A DNA stretch of 64,000 nt. Origin: JAENVU01 sp963756815 (GTDB taxonomy: Bacteria > Actinomycetota > Acidimicrobiia > IMCC26256 > JAENVU01). The DNA lies in the NCBI GenBank assembly GCA_963756815.1, contig CAVWPR010000005.1, forward strand, positions 310,001 through 374,000, written 5' to 3'. Position 1 is the stretch's first letter. The number at the start of each line of letters is the position of its first letter. Positions 38,244 to 46,956 of the stretch are shown one piece after another. Below the pieces are notes generated by a model. The model made no database searches. It saw nothing but the letters and a program-made list of their open reading frames with translations, and was not told where the DNA came from. The position numbers and the translations under genes are program-made.

Positions 38244-39680
38244 CGCCGCGGCGCTCGTCGCACCGGGCACGCCGACCGGGTCGAGACCCCGTCCGGGCGC
38301 GGCCTCCAACCGCAGCACCGCCCGCGTGCCCCCGCCGTCGGCCGGCACCAGCTCGATCTCCCCGCCGGAGGCCTCGGTGAGATCGCGCACGATCGTGAGC
38401 CCGATGCCGATGCCGGAGCCCTCGTCGTCGGCCCGCCAGAAGCGATCGAAGGCGCGGGCGCGGTCGGCCGGCGGCATCCCCGGTCCGCGATCGGTCACCG
38501 CGACGGCCACGAGCGCGCCGGCGGCGGTGACCTCGATCGCGATCTCGGAGCCGGTCGGCGCGACGTCGAGCGCGTTGTCGAGCAGGTTGTCGAGGATCTG
38601 GTCGACCGCACCCGGGACCGCGAGCGCGTCGGCCGTGGCCGCAGCGCGGACGACGAGGGCCACACCGTGCTCTCGGGCCAGCTCGCGCCACAACGTGGCG
38701 CGTTCGTGCGCGATCGCGGCCACGTCGACACGCTCGCGCACCGCGTCGGCGAGTGGCACGCGCGTCAGTACCAGGAGTCCCTCGACCAGCTCGCGCAGGC
38801 GGGTGACCTCGCCCTGGACCGCGGCCAGGCTCTCACCGGCACCGTCGATGTCACCGGCGGCACCGCGCTCGCGGGTGCGCTCCACTGCGACACCGAGGGT
38901 CGTGAGCGGGGTCCGCAGCTGGTGCGACACGTCGCTCGCGAACTGGCTCTGCCGGTCGATCAGCTCCCGCACGCGCAGCGACATCGCGTTGAACGCGTCG
39001 GCCAACTCGCGGAGCTCGGCGGGCCCGCGCGGCTCGACCGACGGCGCGCCCTTCCCTTCGCGTGCCACTCGACGCGTGGCCGACACCAACTGCGCGAGCG
39101 GTCGCGTGAGCGCCCGGGCGAGCACCAGGGCGAGGACGAGGGCCAGCCCGACGGCCACGAGCAGCGTCGGGGTGAGGAACGCGAGCCGATCACCGGCCGC
39201 CCGGTCGAGCACCGAGCTGCGCTGGGCCAGCAACACCACGCCGACGATGCCCTGGTTGGCGACGATGGGGACCTCGGCGACCTCGTAGTCGTCGCCGGCC
39301 AGCCGGACGGAGCGCGACGCCGTGGTCGAGCGTCGTAACGCGCGCGCCGCCTCGACGCGGGCGAGCGTGCTCGCTCGCTCCTTCGCACCGACCGGCGCGG
39401 CCGCGACCACGTTCCCCGCCCGGTCGGTCACCACCGCGATCGCACCGACGCGGGCCGCCGTGCGTCGCACGAACCCACCGATCTGCGCCGCCTCGGGATC
39501 GGCGACCTCGTGCTCGAGATCGTCCTGGGCTGCGAGCGCGACCCTGAACGCCTGACGTTCGAGGTCGATGACCGCACCGCGGCGCTCGGCGACGACCACC
39601 TGGTCCCGACCGATCACGTCGGACAGCACCAGGACGACGACAGCCAGACCGGCCAGTGCGAAGAACAGCCGGCGGGTCAT
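38244..39680 (-). CDS. Sensor histidine kinase
   Basis: The ATG at 39680 overlaps the regulator stop (ATGA). Helix 1 is RLFFALAGLAVVVLVLSDVI, then an extracytoplasmic sensor of about 130 residues, helix 2 (LLVAVGLALVLALVLARALT), a HAMP region, the dimerisation domain with phosphoacceptor His in FASDVSHQLRTPLTTLG, and the ATPase motifs DQILDNLLDNALD, VTDRGPGMPPADRA and GSGIGIGLTIVRDLTEASGG. After the ATPase domain the frame runs without a stop into the sigma-like protein at 38243. Either a stop was lost to a sequence error or the two are naturally fused. Confidence 0.85.
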
Positions 39681-40342
39681 CCCAGCGGGTCGACGCGGAA
39701 GCCCACCCCACGGAGCGCAGTGATCGAGATGCCGCCGTCGAGCTTGCGGCGGAGCGCGGCGACGTGTGCGTCCAGCGTCTTGGTGGGGCCGAACCACTGG
39801 CCGCCCCACACGTGCTCGATGATCTCCGACCGCCGTCGCGCGGCACCCGGGTCCTCGCAGAGGAAGCTCAGGACGTCGAACTCCTTCGTCGTCAGGTGGA
39901 CCTCCTGATCGTCGAGGAACACCCGACGCGCGCGCCGGTCGATCCGTACCCGAGCGCCGACGAGCTGGGCGTGGTCCGATGCGGACTCGAGCCCGGCCCG
40001 CTTGGCCAGGACTCGGATGCGGGCCAGGAGCTCTCGGATGCTGAAGGGCTTGACGAGGTAGTCGTCGGCACCGAGCTCGAAGCCGAGCACGCGGTCCATC
40101 TCGGTGCCCGAGGCACTGACGATGATGATCGGGAGGTCGGGCAGGCGGCCCCGCAGGATGCGACACACCTCGCGCCCGTCGAGATCGGGCAGCGCGAGAT
40201 CGAGAAGGACGAGATCCGCCGGATCGGCCGTGAGCGCCTCCGCACCGTCGGCGGCGAGGGTCACGCGATGGCCTGCGGCGGTGAGGGCCTCGGCCACCAC
40301 ACCGGCGAGGGCGCGGTCGTCCTCGACCAGCAGGATGCGCAC
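39677..40342 (-). CDS. OmpR-family response regulator
   Basis: About 221 residues from the GTG at 40342 (VRILLVEDDRALAGVVAEAL). The receiver has the phospho-aspartate in DLVLLDLALPDLDG and the lysine in DDYLVKPFSIRELLARI. The winged-helix output domain has HLTTKEFDVLSFLCEDPGAA and TLDAHVAALRRKLDGG. An ATG at 40414 is possible but adds a polar extension before the receiver. It pairs with the kinase. Its targets are unknown; convergent pilin genes are plausible neighbours but carry no visible binding site. Confidence 0.9.
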   Translation of the reverse strand: MRILLVEDDRALAGVVAEALTAAGHRVTLAADGAEALTADPADLVLLDLALPDLDGREVCRILRGRLPDLPIIIVSASGTEMDRVLGFELGADDYLVKPFSIRELLARIRVLAKRAGLESASDHAQLVGARVRIDRRARRVFLDDQEVHLTTKEFDVLSFLCEDPGAARRRSEIIEHVWGGQWFGPTKTLDAHVAALRRKLDGGISITALRGVGFRVDPLG

Positions 40343-40510
40343 GCCCGGAGTGTGCCGGAACGGGTCCGAACGATCGGGTTCCTTTGACTGTTCTTGGACC
40401 AAAGCTGTCGTCATCGGGATCAGTCGCCCACGCTAGGCCGGTTGGCGACCACCCCGTGACCAGAGTGGCCGGTCGGGCCGGCCCCGCTGCCTGACCCGAT
40501 CACCGGCGGT

Positions 40511-41407
40511 TCAGCGGACGGTGGTCTCCTCGACCGGCGCGTCGTCGGGACGCATCTCCTCGGGCGACGGCGCCATGCCCGCCGCCCGGTCGATCATCCG
40601 GTAGGCGTTCGAGAGGATGCCGTCGTGCTCGTCGTGATGACGGTGCCGGGCGAGCCACGCCGTGACGAGGCAGCCGAGGACGAAGGCGACGAGGGGCACG
40701 AGCACCCCGAGCAGGTCGCCGAACACGGTGGCCGCGAGGTGACCCGTCGCCGACGCGACCGCCGACCAGCCGCGCTCCCACACGGTGCCCACCGCCCACG
40801 CCGCGAGGCCGGCCACGACCAACAGACCCGCGGCGACGAGCGGGCCTCGCATCGCCTGGAGTGGCCGGGCGCTGACCGCGACGAGCGCCCGGCGACGGAA
40901 CAGGGAGACCGCGAGCACGATGCCGGCGATGCCGGCGCCGAGCGGCGCGCCCGCGAGCAGGAGCGCCGGGATGGGGTCCTGGTTCCCGAAGCCCACGAGC
41001 TCGACGTTCTGCGGGTCACCCGCGGCGTAGCGGATCGGGACATCGCGGTCCACCCACTTGCCGCTCGCATCCCCCACGAACGTCTCGACCCGGTGCGCGT
41101 CGCCGTGGCGGTCGCGATAGCGCAGGTCGAGCACCAGCCCGTCGTCGATCTTCACGCGGTCGACGTGGCCGGTGGTGTGGTGCCAGTGGATCGTCGACTG
41201 GCGGCGCCAGTCCAGCGCACCCCGCGCCCCCCGGCTGAGGCCGGTGACGGTGAGCGGCACCGCGATCGCGAGCAGGGCGATCACCGCCACGATCGGCAGC
41301 ACCCGGAGCGGGTCGCGCGCGACGGCCCAGAGGCGCTCGGTCACCCGGCGAGCCATCGCCGTGCCCCGATCCCACCACGCGCGCCAGCGCTCCATCCCGC
41401 TCCTCAT
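40511..41407 (-). CDS. DUF3592-like membrane protein
   Basis: About 298 residues (start 41407; 41395 is an alternative). One N-terminal helix (VLPIVAVIALLAIAVPLTVT), an extracytoplasmic DUF3592-like beta domain (GHVDRVKIDDGLVLDLRYRD to DRDVPIRYAAGDPQNVELVG), then further helices around GAPLGAGIAGIVLAVSLFRR, GPLVAAGLLVVAGLAAWAVG and LGVLVPLVAFVLGCLVTAWL, and an acidic tail. The family has no known function. It may read from the same region as repeat copies at 41404-41447. Confidence 0.65.
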   Translation of the reverse strand: MRSGMERWRAWWDRGTAMARRVTERLWAVARDPLRVLPIVAVIALLAIAVPLTVTGLSRGARGALDWRRQSTIHWHHTTGHVDRVKIDDGLVLDLRYRDRHGDAHRVETFVGDASGKWVDRDVPIRYAAGDPQNVELVGFGNQDPIPALLLAGAPLGAGIAGIVLAVSLFRRRALVAVSARPLQAMRGPLVAAGLLVVAGLAAWAVGTVWERGWSAVASATGHLAATVFGDLLGVLVPLVAFVLGCLVTAWLARHRHHDEHDGILSNAYRMIDRAAGMAPSPEEMRPDDAPVEETTVR

Positions 41408-41447
41408 CCGCTCTCGGCCCTGCGGGCCGGGCCGCTCGGGCCCCGCT
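41404..41447 (+). repeat. GC-rich intergenic repeat, family A, copy 2
   Basis: Plus strand: CCGCTCTCGGCCCTGCGGGC followed by the shared core GGGCCGCTCGGGCCCC. It starts at the first codons of the DUF3592 gene. Confidence 0.6.
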
Positions 41448-41550
41448 CCGTCCATCCACGTCCACCCGGGCACGTCCGGGCCGTCGCTCTCCTCATCGAC
41501 GACCGCACGGGGCGGCTGTACCCGTCCCAGCTTGCACCCATCCGGCCACA

Positions 41551-41712
41551 GGCGCCGAGCGGGGCCCGAGCGGCCTGCGCCGCAGGCGCGAGCGCGCGAG
41601 ACCGAAGCGAGGCGAGCAGCACCACGACCCGAGGCCGCGGAACCGCCGAGCGGGGCCCGAGCGGCCTGCGCCGCAGGCGCGAGGAGCGGCCTGCGCCGCA
41701 GGCGCGGGAGCG
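41551..41712 (-). repeat. GC-rich intergenic repeat, family A, copies 3-5
   Basis: Two near-identical units (41551-41592, 41645-41683) and a partial third (41684-41712) each carry the palindromic GCCTGCGCCGCAGGC next to the GGGGCCCGAGCGGCC core (plus strand). They end about 20 bases before the GTG of the amidohydrolase. Confidence 0.65.
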
Positions 41713-41734
41713 GGAAAGCTGCGAGAGTGCACCG

Positions 41735-42931
41735 GTGCGCACCCGCACCACGCTGCTCCCCGATCCGCCGGCCGCGGAACGGACGTTCACGATCATCTCG
41801 GTCGACGACCATCTGATCGAGCCGCGCCACCTGTTCGAGGGTCGGATGCCCGCCGGGCTCGCCGACCGCGCCCCGCGCGTGACCGAGGACGACGCCGGCA
41901 ACGAGCTCTGGGTGTTCGACGGCGCCACGTACCCCCAGATCGGGCTCAACGCCATCGCCGGCCGGCCGAAGTCCGAGTGGTCCATGGAGCCGGCGCGGTT
42001 CGACGAGATGCGGCGCGGCTGCTGGGACGCGCCGGCCCGGCTCGCCGACATGGACCTCGACGGCGTGCTCGCGTCGCTGTGCTTCCCCTCGCTGATCGCG
42101 GGGTTCGCGGGCACGGTGTTCGCGCGAACGTCGGATCCGGAGCTCGGCCTCGCCTGCGTGCGGGCGTGGAACCAGTGGATGCACGAGGAGTGGGCCGGCA
42201 CCGACCCGACGCGTCTGCTCGCCAACCAGCTGCCGTGGCTGTTGGATCCCGAGACCGCGGCGGCCGAGGTGCGGGCGAATGCGGCCCGCGGCTTCGTCGC
42301 GCTGTCGTTCCCGGAGAACCCGGTGGACCTCGGTCTCCCGTCGCTGCACACCGAACATTGGGACCCGCTGCTGCGCGCCTGTGAGGAGACCGGCACGGTC
42401 GTCTGTCTGCACAACGCGTCGAGCAGCTGGACCGCGGCCCGCTCGCCGGGCGCGCCGCTCGAGCTCTACACCACGCTCTTCCCCGTGAACGCGATGGTCG
42501 CCGCCGCCGACTGGCTCTGGGCCGGCATCCCGACGCGCTTCCCCGAGCTCGCGGTCGCGTTCTCCGAGGGCGGCATCGGCTGGGTGCCGATGCTCATCGA
42601 CCGCATCGACTACGTGCTCGACCATTCGGCGAGCGGGCTGACCTCGTGGCGCGATCCGGACCTGTCGCCGACGGACGCGCTCCGGCGCAACTTCTGGTTC
42701 TGCACGATCGACGTGGGCTCGACGTTCGCGCTGCGCGACCACATCGGCGTCGACCACATCATGATGGAGACCGACTACCCGCACGCCGACTCGAGCTGGC
42801 CGGACACGCAGGCCCGTGCGCGCCACGACCTCGCCGGGGTCCCCGACGACGTCGTCCGGCGCGTGACGTGGGAGAACGCGGCCCGCCTGTTCCGGGTGCC
42901 GGTGCCCGCCCCGATCCGAGGAGAGGAATGA
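41735..42931 (+). CDS. Amidohydrolase-2 family metal-dependent hydrolase
   Basis: About 398 residues. The barrel begins FTIISVDDHLIEPRHLFEGR, with the metal-region residues in TVVCLHNASSSW, PELAVAFSEGGIGWVPMLID and IMMETDYPHADSSWPDTQ. This family contains decarboxylases (ACMSD-like) and hydrolases, and in actinobacteria often accompanies F420-type and SDR enzymes in aromatic or lipid catabolism. The GTG at 41735 follows the repeat block; upstream the frame is only an open shadow. The stop overlaps the next ATG (ATGA). Confidence 0.83.
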   Translation: MRTRTTLLPDPPAAERTFTIISVDDHLIEPRHLFEGRMPAGLADRAPRVTEDDAGNELWVFDGATYPQIGLNAIAGRPKSEWSMEPARFDEMRRGCWDAPARLADMDLDGVLASLCFPSLIAGFAGTVFARTSDPELGLACVRAWNQWMHEEWAGTDPTRLLANQLPWLLDPETAAAEVRANAARGFVALSFPENPVDLGLPSLHTEHWDPLLRACEETGTVVCLHNASSSWTAARSPGAPLELYTTLFPVNAMVAAADWLWAGIPTRFPELAVAFSEGGIGWVPMLIDRIDYVLDHSASGLTSWRDPDLSPTDALRRNFWFCTIDVGSTFALRDHIGVDHIMMETDYPHADSSWPDTQARARHDLAGVPDDVVRRVTWENAARLFRVPVPAPIRGEE

Positions 42932-44634
42932 CTGCCGACCTGCTGCTGCGTGGGGGCACCGTCGTCGACGGGACGGGCGCGGCCGCGTCCGTCGCCGACG
43001 TCGCGGTCGACGCGGGCCGCGTGGTGGCGATCGGCGCGGCCGCCACCGCGCTCGGTGGCACCCGCGTTGTCGACGTCGACGACCGGGTCGTCGCGCCGGG
43101 GTTCGTGGACCTGCACACGCACTACGACGCGCAGCTGCTGTGGGACCCGACGGCGAGCCCGTCGCCGCTCCACGGCGTGACGACCGTGTTCGGCGGGAAC
43201 TGCGGGTTCGGTCTCGCGCCCGCCGACGCCGGCAACACCGACTACCTCGCGCGGCTCATGGCGCGCGTCGAGGGGATCCCGCTCCCCGCCATCGAAGCCG
43301 GCGTGCCGTGGAGCTGGCGCGACTTCGCCGGATATCTCGACCGGCTCGAGACGGGCGGCACCGCGGTCAACGCGGGATTCCTCGTGGGGCACTGCGCGCT
43401 GCGCCGCCAGGTGATGGGCGAGGCCGCGACCGGCAACGAGGCCAGCGCCGACCAGGTCGGCGCGATGCAGGCGCTGCTGCAGGACGCGCTCGACGCGGGC
43501 GCGATCGGCTTCTCCAGCTCGCAGGCGCCCACGCACAACGACGGCAACGGCGACCCGGTGCCGTCGCGTTTCGCGTCACGTGACGAGCTGGTCGCCCTCG
43601 CGTCGGTCCTCGGGCCGCATGCCGGCACGCAGCTCGAGCTCATCATCCCCGGCTGCCTCAACGGGTTCTCCGAGTCCGAGGTCGACCTCATGGTCGACCT
43701 GTGCGTCGCGGCGCGCAGCCCGCTCAACTGGAACGTGCTGGGCGTGAGCGCGGCCGGCAACCACGAGCACCAGCTCGCGGCGTCGACCGCGGCGGCCACG
43801 CGCGGCGCCACCGTCGTGGCCCTCACGATCCCGCAGTCGATGCGCATCCGGCTCTCGTTCCTCTCCGGCTTCGTGCTCGACGGCCTCCCCGGTTGGCGCG
43901 AGGTGCTCGGCACGCCGGTACCGGAACGACTCCGGCTGCTCGCCGATCCGGCCGTCCGCGCCCGACTCGACGCGGGTGCGCACTCCGACGACGCCGGCGT
44001 GCTCGCCAACCTGGCCCGGTGGGATCGGTTCACCGTCGCCGAGGCGTTCACCGACGAGACCCGCGCGTCCGAGGGGCGGACGATCGGCGAGATCGCCACC
44101 GAGCGCGGCGTCGAGCCGTTCGACGCGTTGCTCGACATCGTGGTCGCCGACGGCCTGCGCACCGGCCTGCGCCCGGCGCTGCCCGCCGAGGACGACGCCA
44201 CCTGGCAGGCCCGGGCCGCCGTGTGGCGGGATCCGCGCGCCGTCGTGGGCGCGTCGGACGCAGGTGCGCACCTCGACATGTTCTGCATGGCGGGGTACTC
44301 GACGTTCCTCGTGGGTCCCGCCGTCCGCGATCACGGGCTGCTGTCGATCGAGGAGGCGGTCCGTCTCCTCACCGACGTCCCGGCGCGCCTCTACGGGCTG
44401 GCCGGGCGCGGCCGCATCGAGGTGGGCGCGCCCGCCGACCTCGTCGTGTTCGATCCCACCACGGTCGGACCCGGTCGGGAACGCACCCTCGACGACCTCC
44501 CCGGCGGCGCGAGCCGGATCGTGGTCGAGAGCGAGGGCGTCGAACGGGTGCTGGTCGCCGGCACCGAGATCGTCGCCGACGGCTCGTTCACCGGCGCGAC
44601 GCCCGGCACCGTCCTCCGCCGTCGCGACACCTGA
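42928..44634 (+). CDS. N-acyl-D-amino-acid deacylase family amidohydrolase
   Basis: About 568 residues. LLLRGGTVVDGTGAAASVAD and APGFVDLHTHYDAQLLWDP hold the HxH metal motif. VTTVFGGNCGFGLAP, FLVGHCALRRQVMGEAA and the catalytic aspartate in VVGASDAGAHLDMFCM follow, with the closing GRIEVGAPADLVVFDP beta-sandwich of the amidohydrolase-3 type. D-aminoacylases and dihydroorotase-like enzymes share this fold, so the substrate is open. It is coupled to the preceding amidohydrolase. Confidence 0.85.
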   Translation: MTADLLLRGGTVVDGTGAAASVADVAVDAGRVVAIGAAATALGGTRVVDVDDRVVAPGFVDLHTHYDAQLLWDPTASPSPLHGVTTVFGGNCGFGLAPADAGNTDYLARLMARVEGIPLPAIEAGVPWSWRDFAGYLDRLETGGTAVNAGFLVGHCALRRQVMGEAATGNEASADQVGAMQALLQDALDAGAIGFSSSQAPTHNDGNGDPVPSRFASRDELVALASVLGPHAGTQLELIIPGCLNGFSESEVDLMVDLCVAARSPLNWNVLGVSAAGNHEHQLAASTAAATRGATVVALTIPQSMRIRLSFLSGFVLDGLPGWREVLGTPVPERLRLLADPAVRARLDAGAHSDDAGVLANLARWDRFTVAEAFTDETRASEGRTIGEIATERGVEPFDALLDIVVADGLRTGLRPALPAEDDATWQARAAVWRDPRAVVGASDAGAHLDMFCMAGYSTFLVGPAVRDHGLLSIEEAVRLLTDVPARLYGLAGRGRIEVGAPADLVVFDPTTVGPGRERTLDDLPGGASRIVVESEGVERVLVAGTEIVADGSFTGATPGTVLRRRDT

Positions 44635-44671
44635 CCCGACGTCGGCGGCCGAGCCGAGCGCTCCACGTCGC

Positions 44672-44730
44672 GGAGCCGGAGTCTCAGGTCCGGGTGGTGC
44701 GCGCAACCCTCGGGGGGTCCGGCCGGCTCG
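44672..44730 (+). repeat. GC-rich intergenic repeat, family B, copy 2
   Basis: GGAGCCGGAGTCTCAGGTCC, then GGTGCGCG and a GTCCGG end, filling the gap between two convergent amidohydrolase genes. Confidence 0.55.
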
Positions 44731-44734
44731 GAAA

Positions 44735-45940
44735 TTACCGGTAGAACGCGGGGCTGAAGGCGCCCTTCGGGATCTTCTCGAGGGGCGTGGCGACCTCCTC
44801 GACCGTGGGACCGACCTCGGCGCCGATCGGGTCGAGCTCGGCGAGGTCGAAGCCGTAGAGGTCCGCCGCGGTGCCGGCCAGGATCTGACGCAGGTCCTCC
44901 GGGCTCCAGTCGTGGAACGTGCGGCGGAGGCTCTCGCGCGAGAACGGTGACGTGCCCTCGTTGTGCGGGTAGTCCGAGCCCCACATCACCTTGTGGAGGC
45001 CGAGCTTGCGGAGCGCCTTCGTGTCGCGCACCCCGGGGAAGCTCACCCCGACCCAGACGTTGCGCTCGAAGTACTCGGTGGGTGTGAGCGGCAGCACCTG
45101 GTCGTTCTTCAGGTTCATCTCGCCGATGCGTCCGGACTGCATCTGCATGTGGAACGCGTCGAGCTGCATGAGCAGCCCCGGGATCCAGTCGCACCCCTGC
45201 TCGGTGAGCACCAGCTTGAGGTTCGGGAAGCGCTCGAACACGCCGCTCATGAGCAGCTGCCACAGCGGCCGGTGCGCGTACCACGAGGTCTCGATCATCC
45301 ACTGGATGGTGGAGCTCGGGTACTTGCCGTAGTCGGGGAGACCGGTGCCGGTCGTGTGGTGACCGATGATGACGCCGCGCTCCTCGCACACCGCCCACAG
45401 CCGGTCGTAGTGGTCCGAGTAGTACGGCGGGAGGTCGGCGTCGTCCGGGATCCCGGGGATGAGCACGCCACCGCGCAGGTCGTGGTCGTGCATCCACTCG
45501 ACCTCGGCGATCGCGGCGTCGACGTCGTCGAGGAAGATCTGACCGATCCCCGCGCGCCGGCCGGGGAACCGGGAGACCCAGTCGGCGAGCCAACGGTTGT
45601 GGGCGCGCAGACCCGCCCACCGCCGGCGGTAGTCCTCGGCGCTCTGCGGCGCACGGGCGATGACCGCGCCGGTCGGGAAGAACGGCGGCACCGTGTTCGG
45701 GAACGTCACCTCGGCGACCTGGCCGTCGCGCTCGAGGTCCGCGATCCGACGCTCGTCGTCCCAGTTGCGGGCCCGGCCGTCGTCCTGCAGGTCCCGGAAG
45801 GGGTTCGAGTACTCCCCGCGCCAGGCGTCGAACTCGTCGAGCCACTCGGCCTCGAGGAACTCGCGGTACTGCTGGTGCGAGCCCCCGGCGTGACAGTCGG
45901 CCGAGATGATCGTGTAGCGATCGGTGGGTGCGGTGCTCAT
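44735..45940 (-). CDS. Amidohydrolase-2 family protein
   Basis: About 401 residues from the ATG at 45940 (alternative at 45958). TIISADCHAGGSHQQYREFL opens the barrel. RGGVLIPGIPDDADLPPYY, RGVIIGHHTTGTGLPDYGK, LVLTEQGCDWIPGLLMQLD and VMWGSDYPHNEGTSPFSRE follow, giving the His/Asp metal residues. It is a paralogue of the neighbour at 41735. It is divergent from the gene at 46132 across a 16-bp palindrome. Confidence 0.85.
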   Translation of the reverse strand: MSTAPTDRYTIISADCHAGGSHQQYREFLEAEWLDEFDAWRGEYSNPFRDLQDDGRARNWDDERRIADLERDGQVAEVTFPNTVPPFFPTGAVIARAPQSAEDYRRRWAGLRAHNRWLADWVSRFPGRRAGIGQIFLDDVDAAIAEVEWMHDHDLRGGVLIPGIPDDADLPPYYSDHYDRLWAVCEERGVIIGHHTTGTGLPDYGKYPSSTIQWMIETSWYAHRPLWQLLMSGVFERFPNLKLVLTEQGCDWIPGLLMQLDAFHMQMQSGRIGEMNLKNDQVLPLTPTEYFERNVWVGVSFPGVRDTKALRKLGLHKVMWGSDYPHNEGTSPFSRESLRRTFHDWSPEDLRQILAGTAADLYGFDLAELDPIGAEVGPTVEEVATPLEKIPKGAFSPAFYR

Positions 45941-45976
45941 GGCGACGCTCCTCGTCATCGTGCGTCGGGGCGAAAC

Positions 45977-45992
45977 CTGACGCTAGCGTCAG
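45977..45992. promoter_or_regulatory. 16-bp perfect palindrome, probable operator between divergent amidohydrolases
   Basis: CTGACGCTAGCGTCAG is self-complementary and lies 37 bases from the start at 45940. The shape suits a TetR-family repressor and shares the word CTGAC with the palindrome at 14348-14369. Confidence 0.65.
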
Positions 45993-46025
45993 CAACTGTG
46001 AGCGTCATATCTCGAGCGACGACAT

Positions 46026-46075
46026 GACCGAGCCGGAGCGCAGCGGAGGCGAGCAGTCCGGGAGCGTCCCGACGC
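46026..46075 (+). repeat. GC-rich intergenic repeat, family C, copy 2
   Basis: GACCGAGCCGGAGC, GCGGAGGCGAGC and GGGAGCGTCCCGAC appear in the same order as in 6250-6330. It is followed by two GAGATGACC-type units up to the amidohydrolase start. Confidence 0.55.
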
Positions 46076-46131
46076 AACCGCGCCCACGCCAACCGAGCGG
46101 ACGGACCGAGATGACGAGCGGACGGTCCGAG

Positions 46132-46956
46132 ATGACCGAGGTGGTGGACATCTGGGTGAACCTGGTGACGAGCCAGGGTGCCGCCGAGTTCCTCGGCCAG
46201 GCGCAGTTCGCCAACATCCCCGGGTACCTGGGGTCGAGCAGCACCGAGGGCATCGGCACGGACGGCATGCTGGCCCTGATGGACGACCTCGGGGTCGCCA
46301 CCGGCATCGTGTGCGCGGGGATGGACCGCAGTGCCGAGCACGCGCTCGAGGTCGCCGACGAGCACCCCGGGCGGTTCCTCGTGGCGCTCGGCCTCGCGGA
46401 GTCGGACCGGCCCACCCGCAACGTGCGGCGCATCCGCAAGCTCGCCGAGCACCCGGCGACGTCGATGGTGCGCGTCATGCCGCTCAACAACCAGGTGGCG
46501 ATCGACGACCCTCGCCACTACCCCGTCTACTCGGTGTGCGAGGAGCTCGGGATCCCCGTCAGCATCAACGTCGGCATCCCGGGCCCGCGCGTGCGGTCGC
46601 GCGTGCAGCACCCCGAGCTGCTCGAAGGGGTGCTCATCGACTTCCCGGACCTCGTCGTGATCGGCGCGCACATGGGCCATCCCTACGAGGAGCTGCTCAT
46701 GAACTACATGCGCAAGTGGCCGAACCTCTACCTGTCGTGCACCGCCTACGCCCCGCAGTACCTGGACCCCGCGCTGGTGCGGTTCATGAACTCGAAGACC
46801 TACCGCGGCCGCATGCTCTGGGGCAGCGACGAGCCCTGGTTCCCGATGCGACGCTCGCTGACCGAGGCGCGCGCCCTCCCCCTCGACGACGAGGCGATGG
46901 CGCTGTTCCTCGGTGGGACCGCCCGCCGGCTCCTGGACCGCACGCAGACACGATGA
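46132..46956 (+). CDS. Amidohydrolase-2 family protein
   Basis: About 274 residues from the ATG at 46132, placed after the repeat-derived sequence that would otherwise add 35 low-complexity residues. TEVVDIWVNLVTSQGAAEFL, ATSMVRVMPLNNQVAIDDP, LVVIGAHMGHPYEELLMNYM and RGRMLWGSDEPWFPMRRSLT carry the conserved positions. The usual HxH at the barrel start is not obvious, so catalysis may differ. The stop overlaps the PhyH ATG (ATGA). Confidence 0.8.
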   Translation: MTEVVDIWVNLVTSQGAAEFLGQAQFANIPGYLGSSSTEGIGTDGMLALMDDLGVATGIVCAGMDRSAEHALEVADEHPGRFLVALGLAESDRPTRNVRRIRKLAEHPATSMVRVMPLNNQVAIDDPRHYPVYSVCEELGIPVSINVGIPGPRVRSRVQHPELLEGVLIDFPDLVVIGAHMGHPYEELLMNYMRKWPNLYLSCTAYAPQYLDPALVRFMNSKTYRGRMLWGSDEPWFPMRRSLTEARALPLDDEAMALFLGGTARRLLDRTQTR

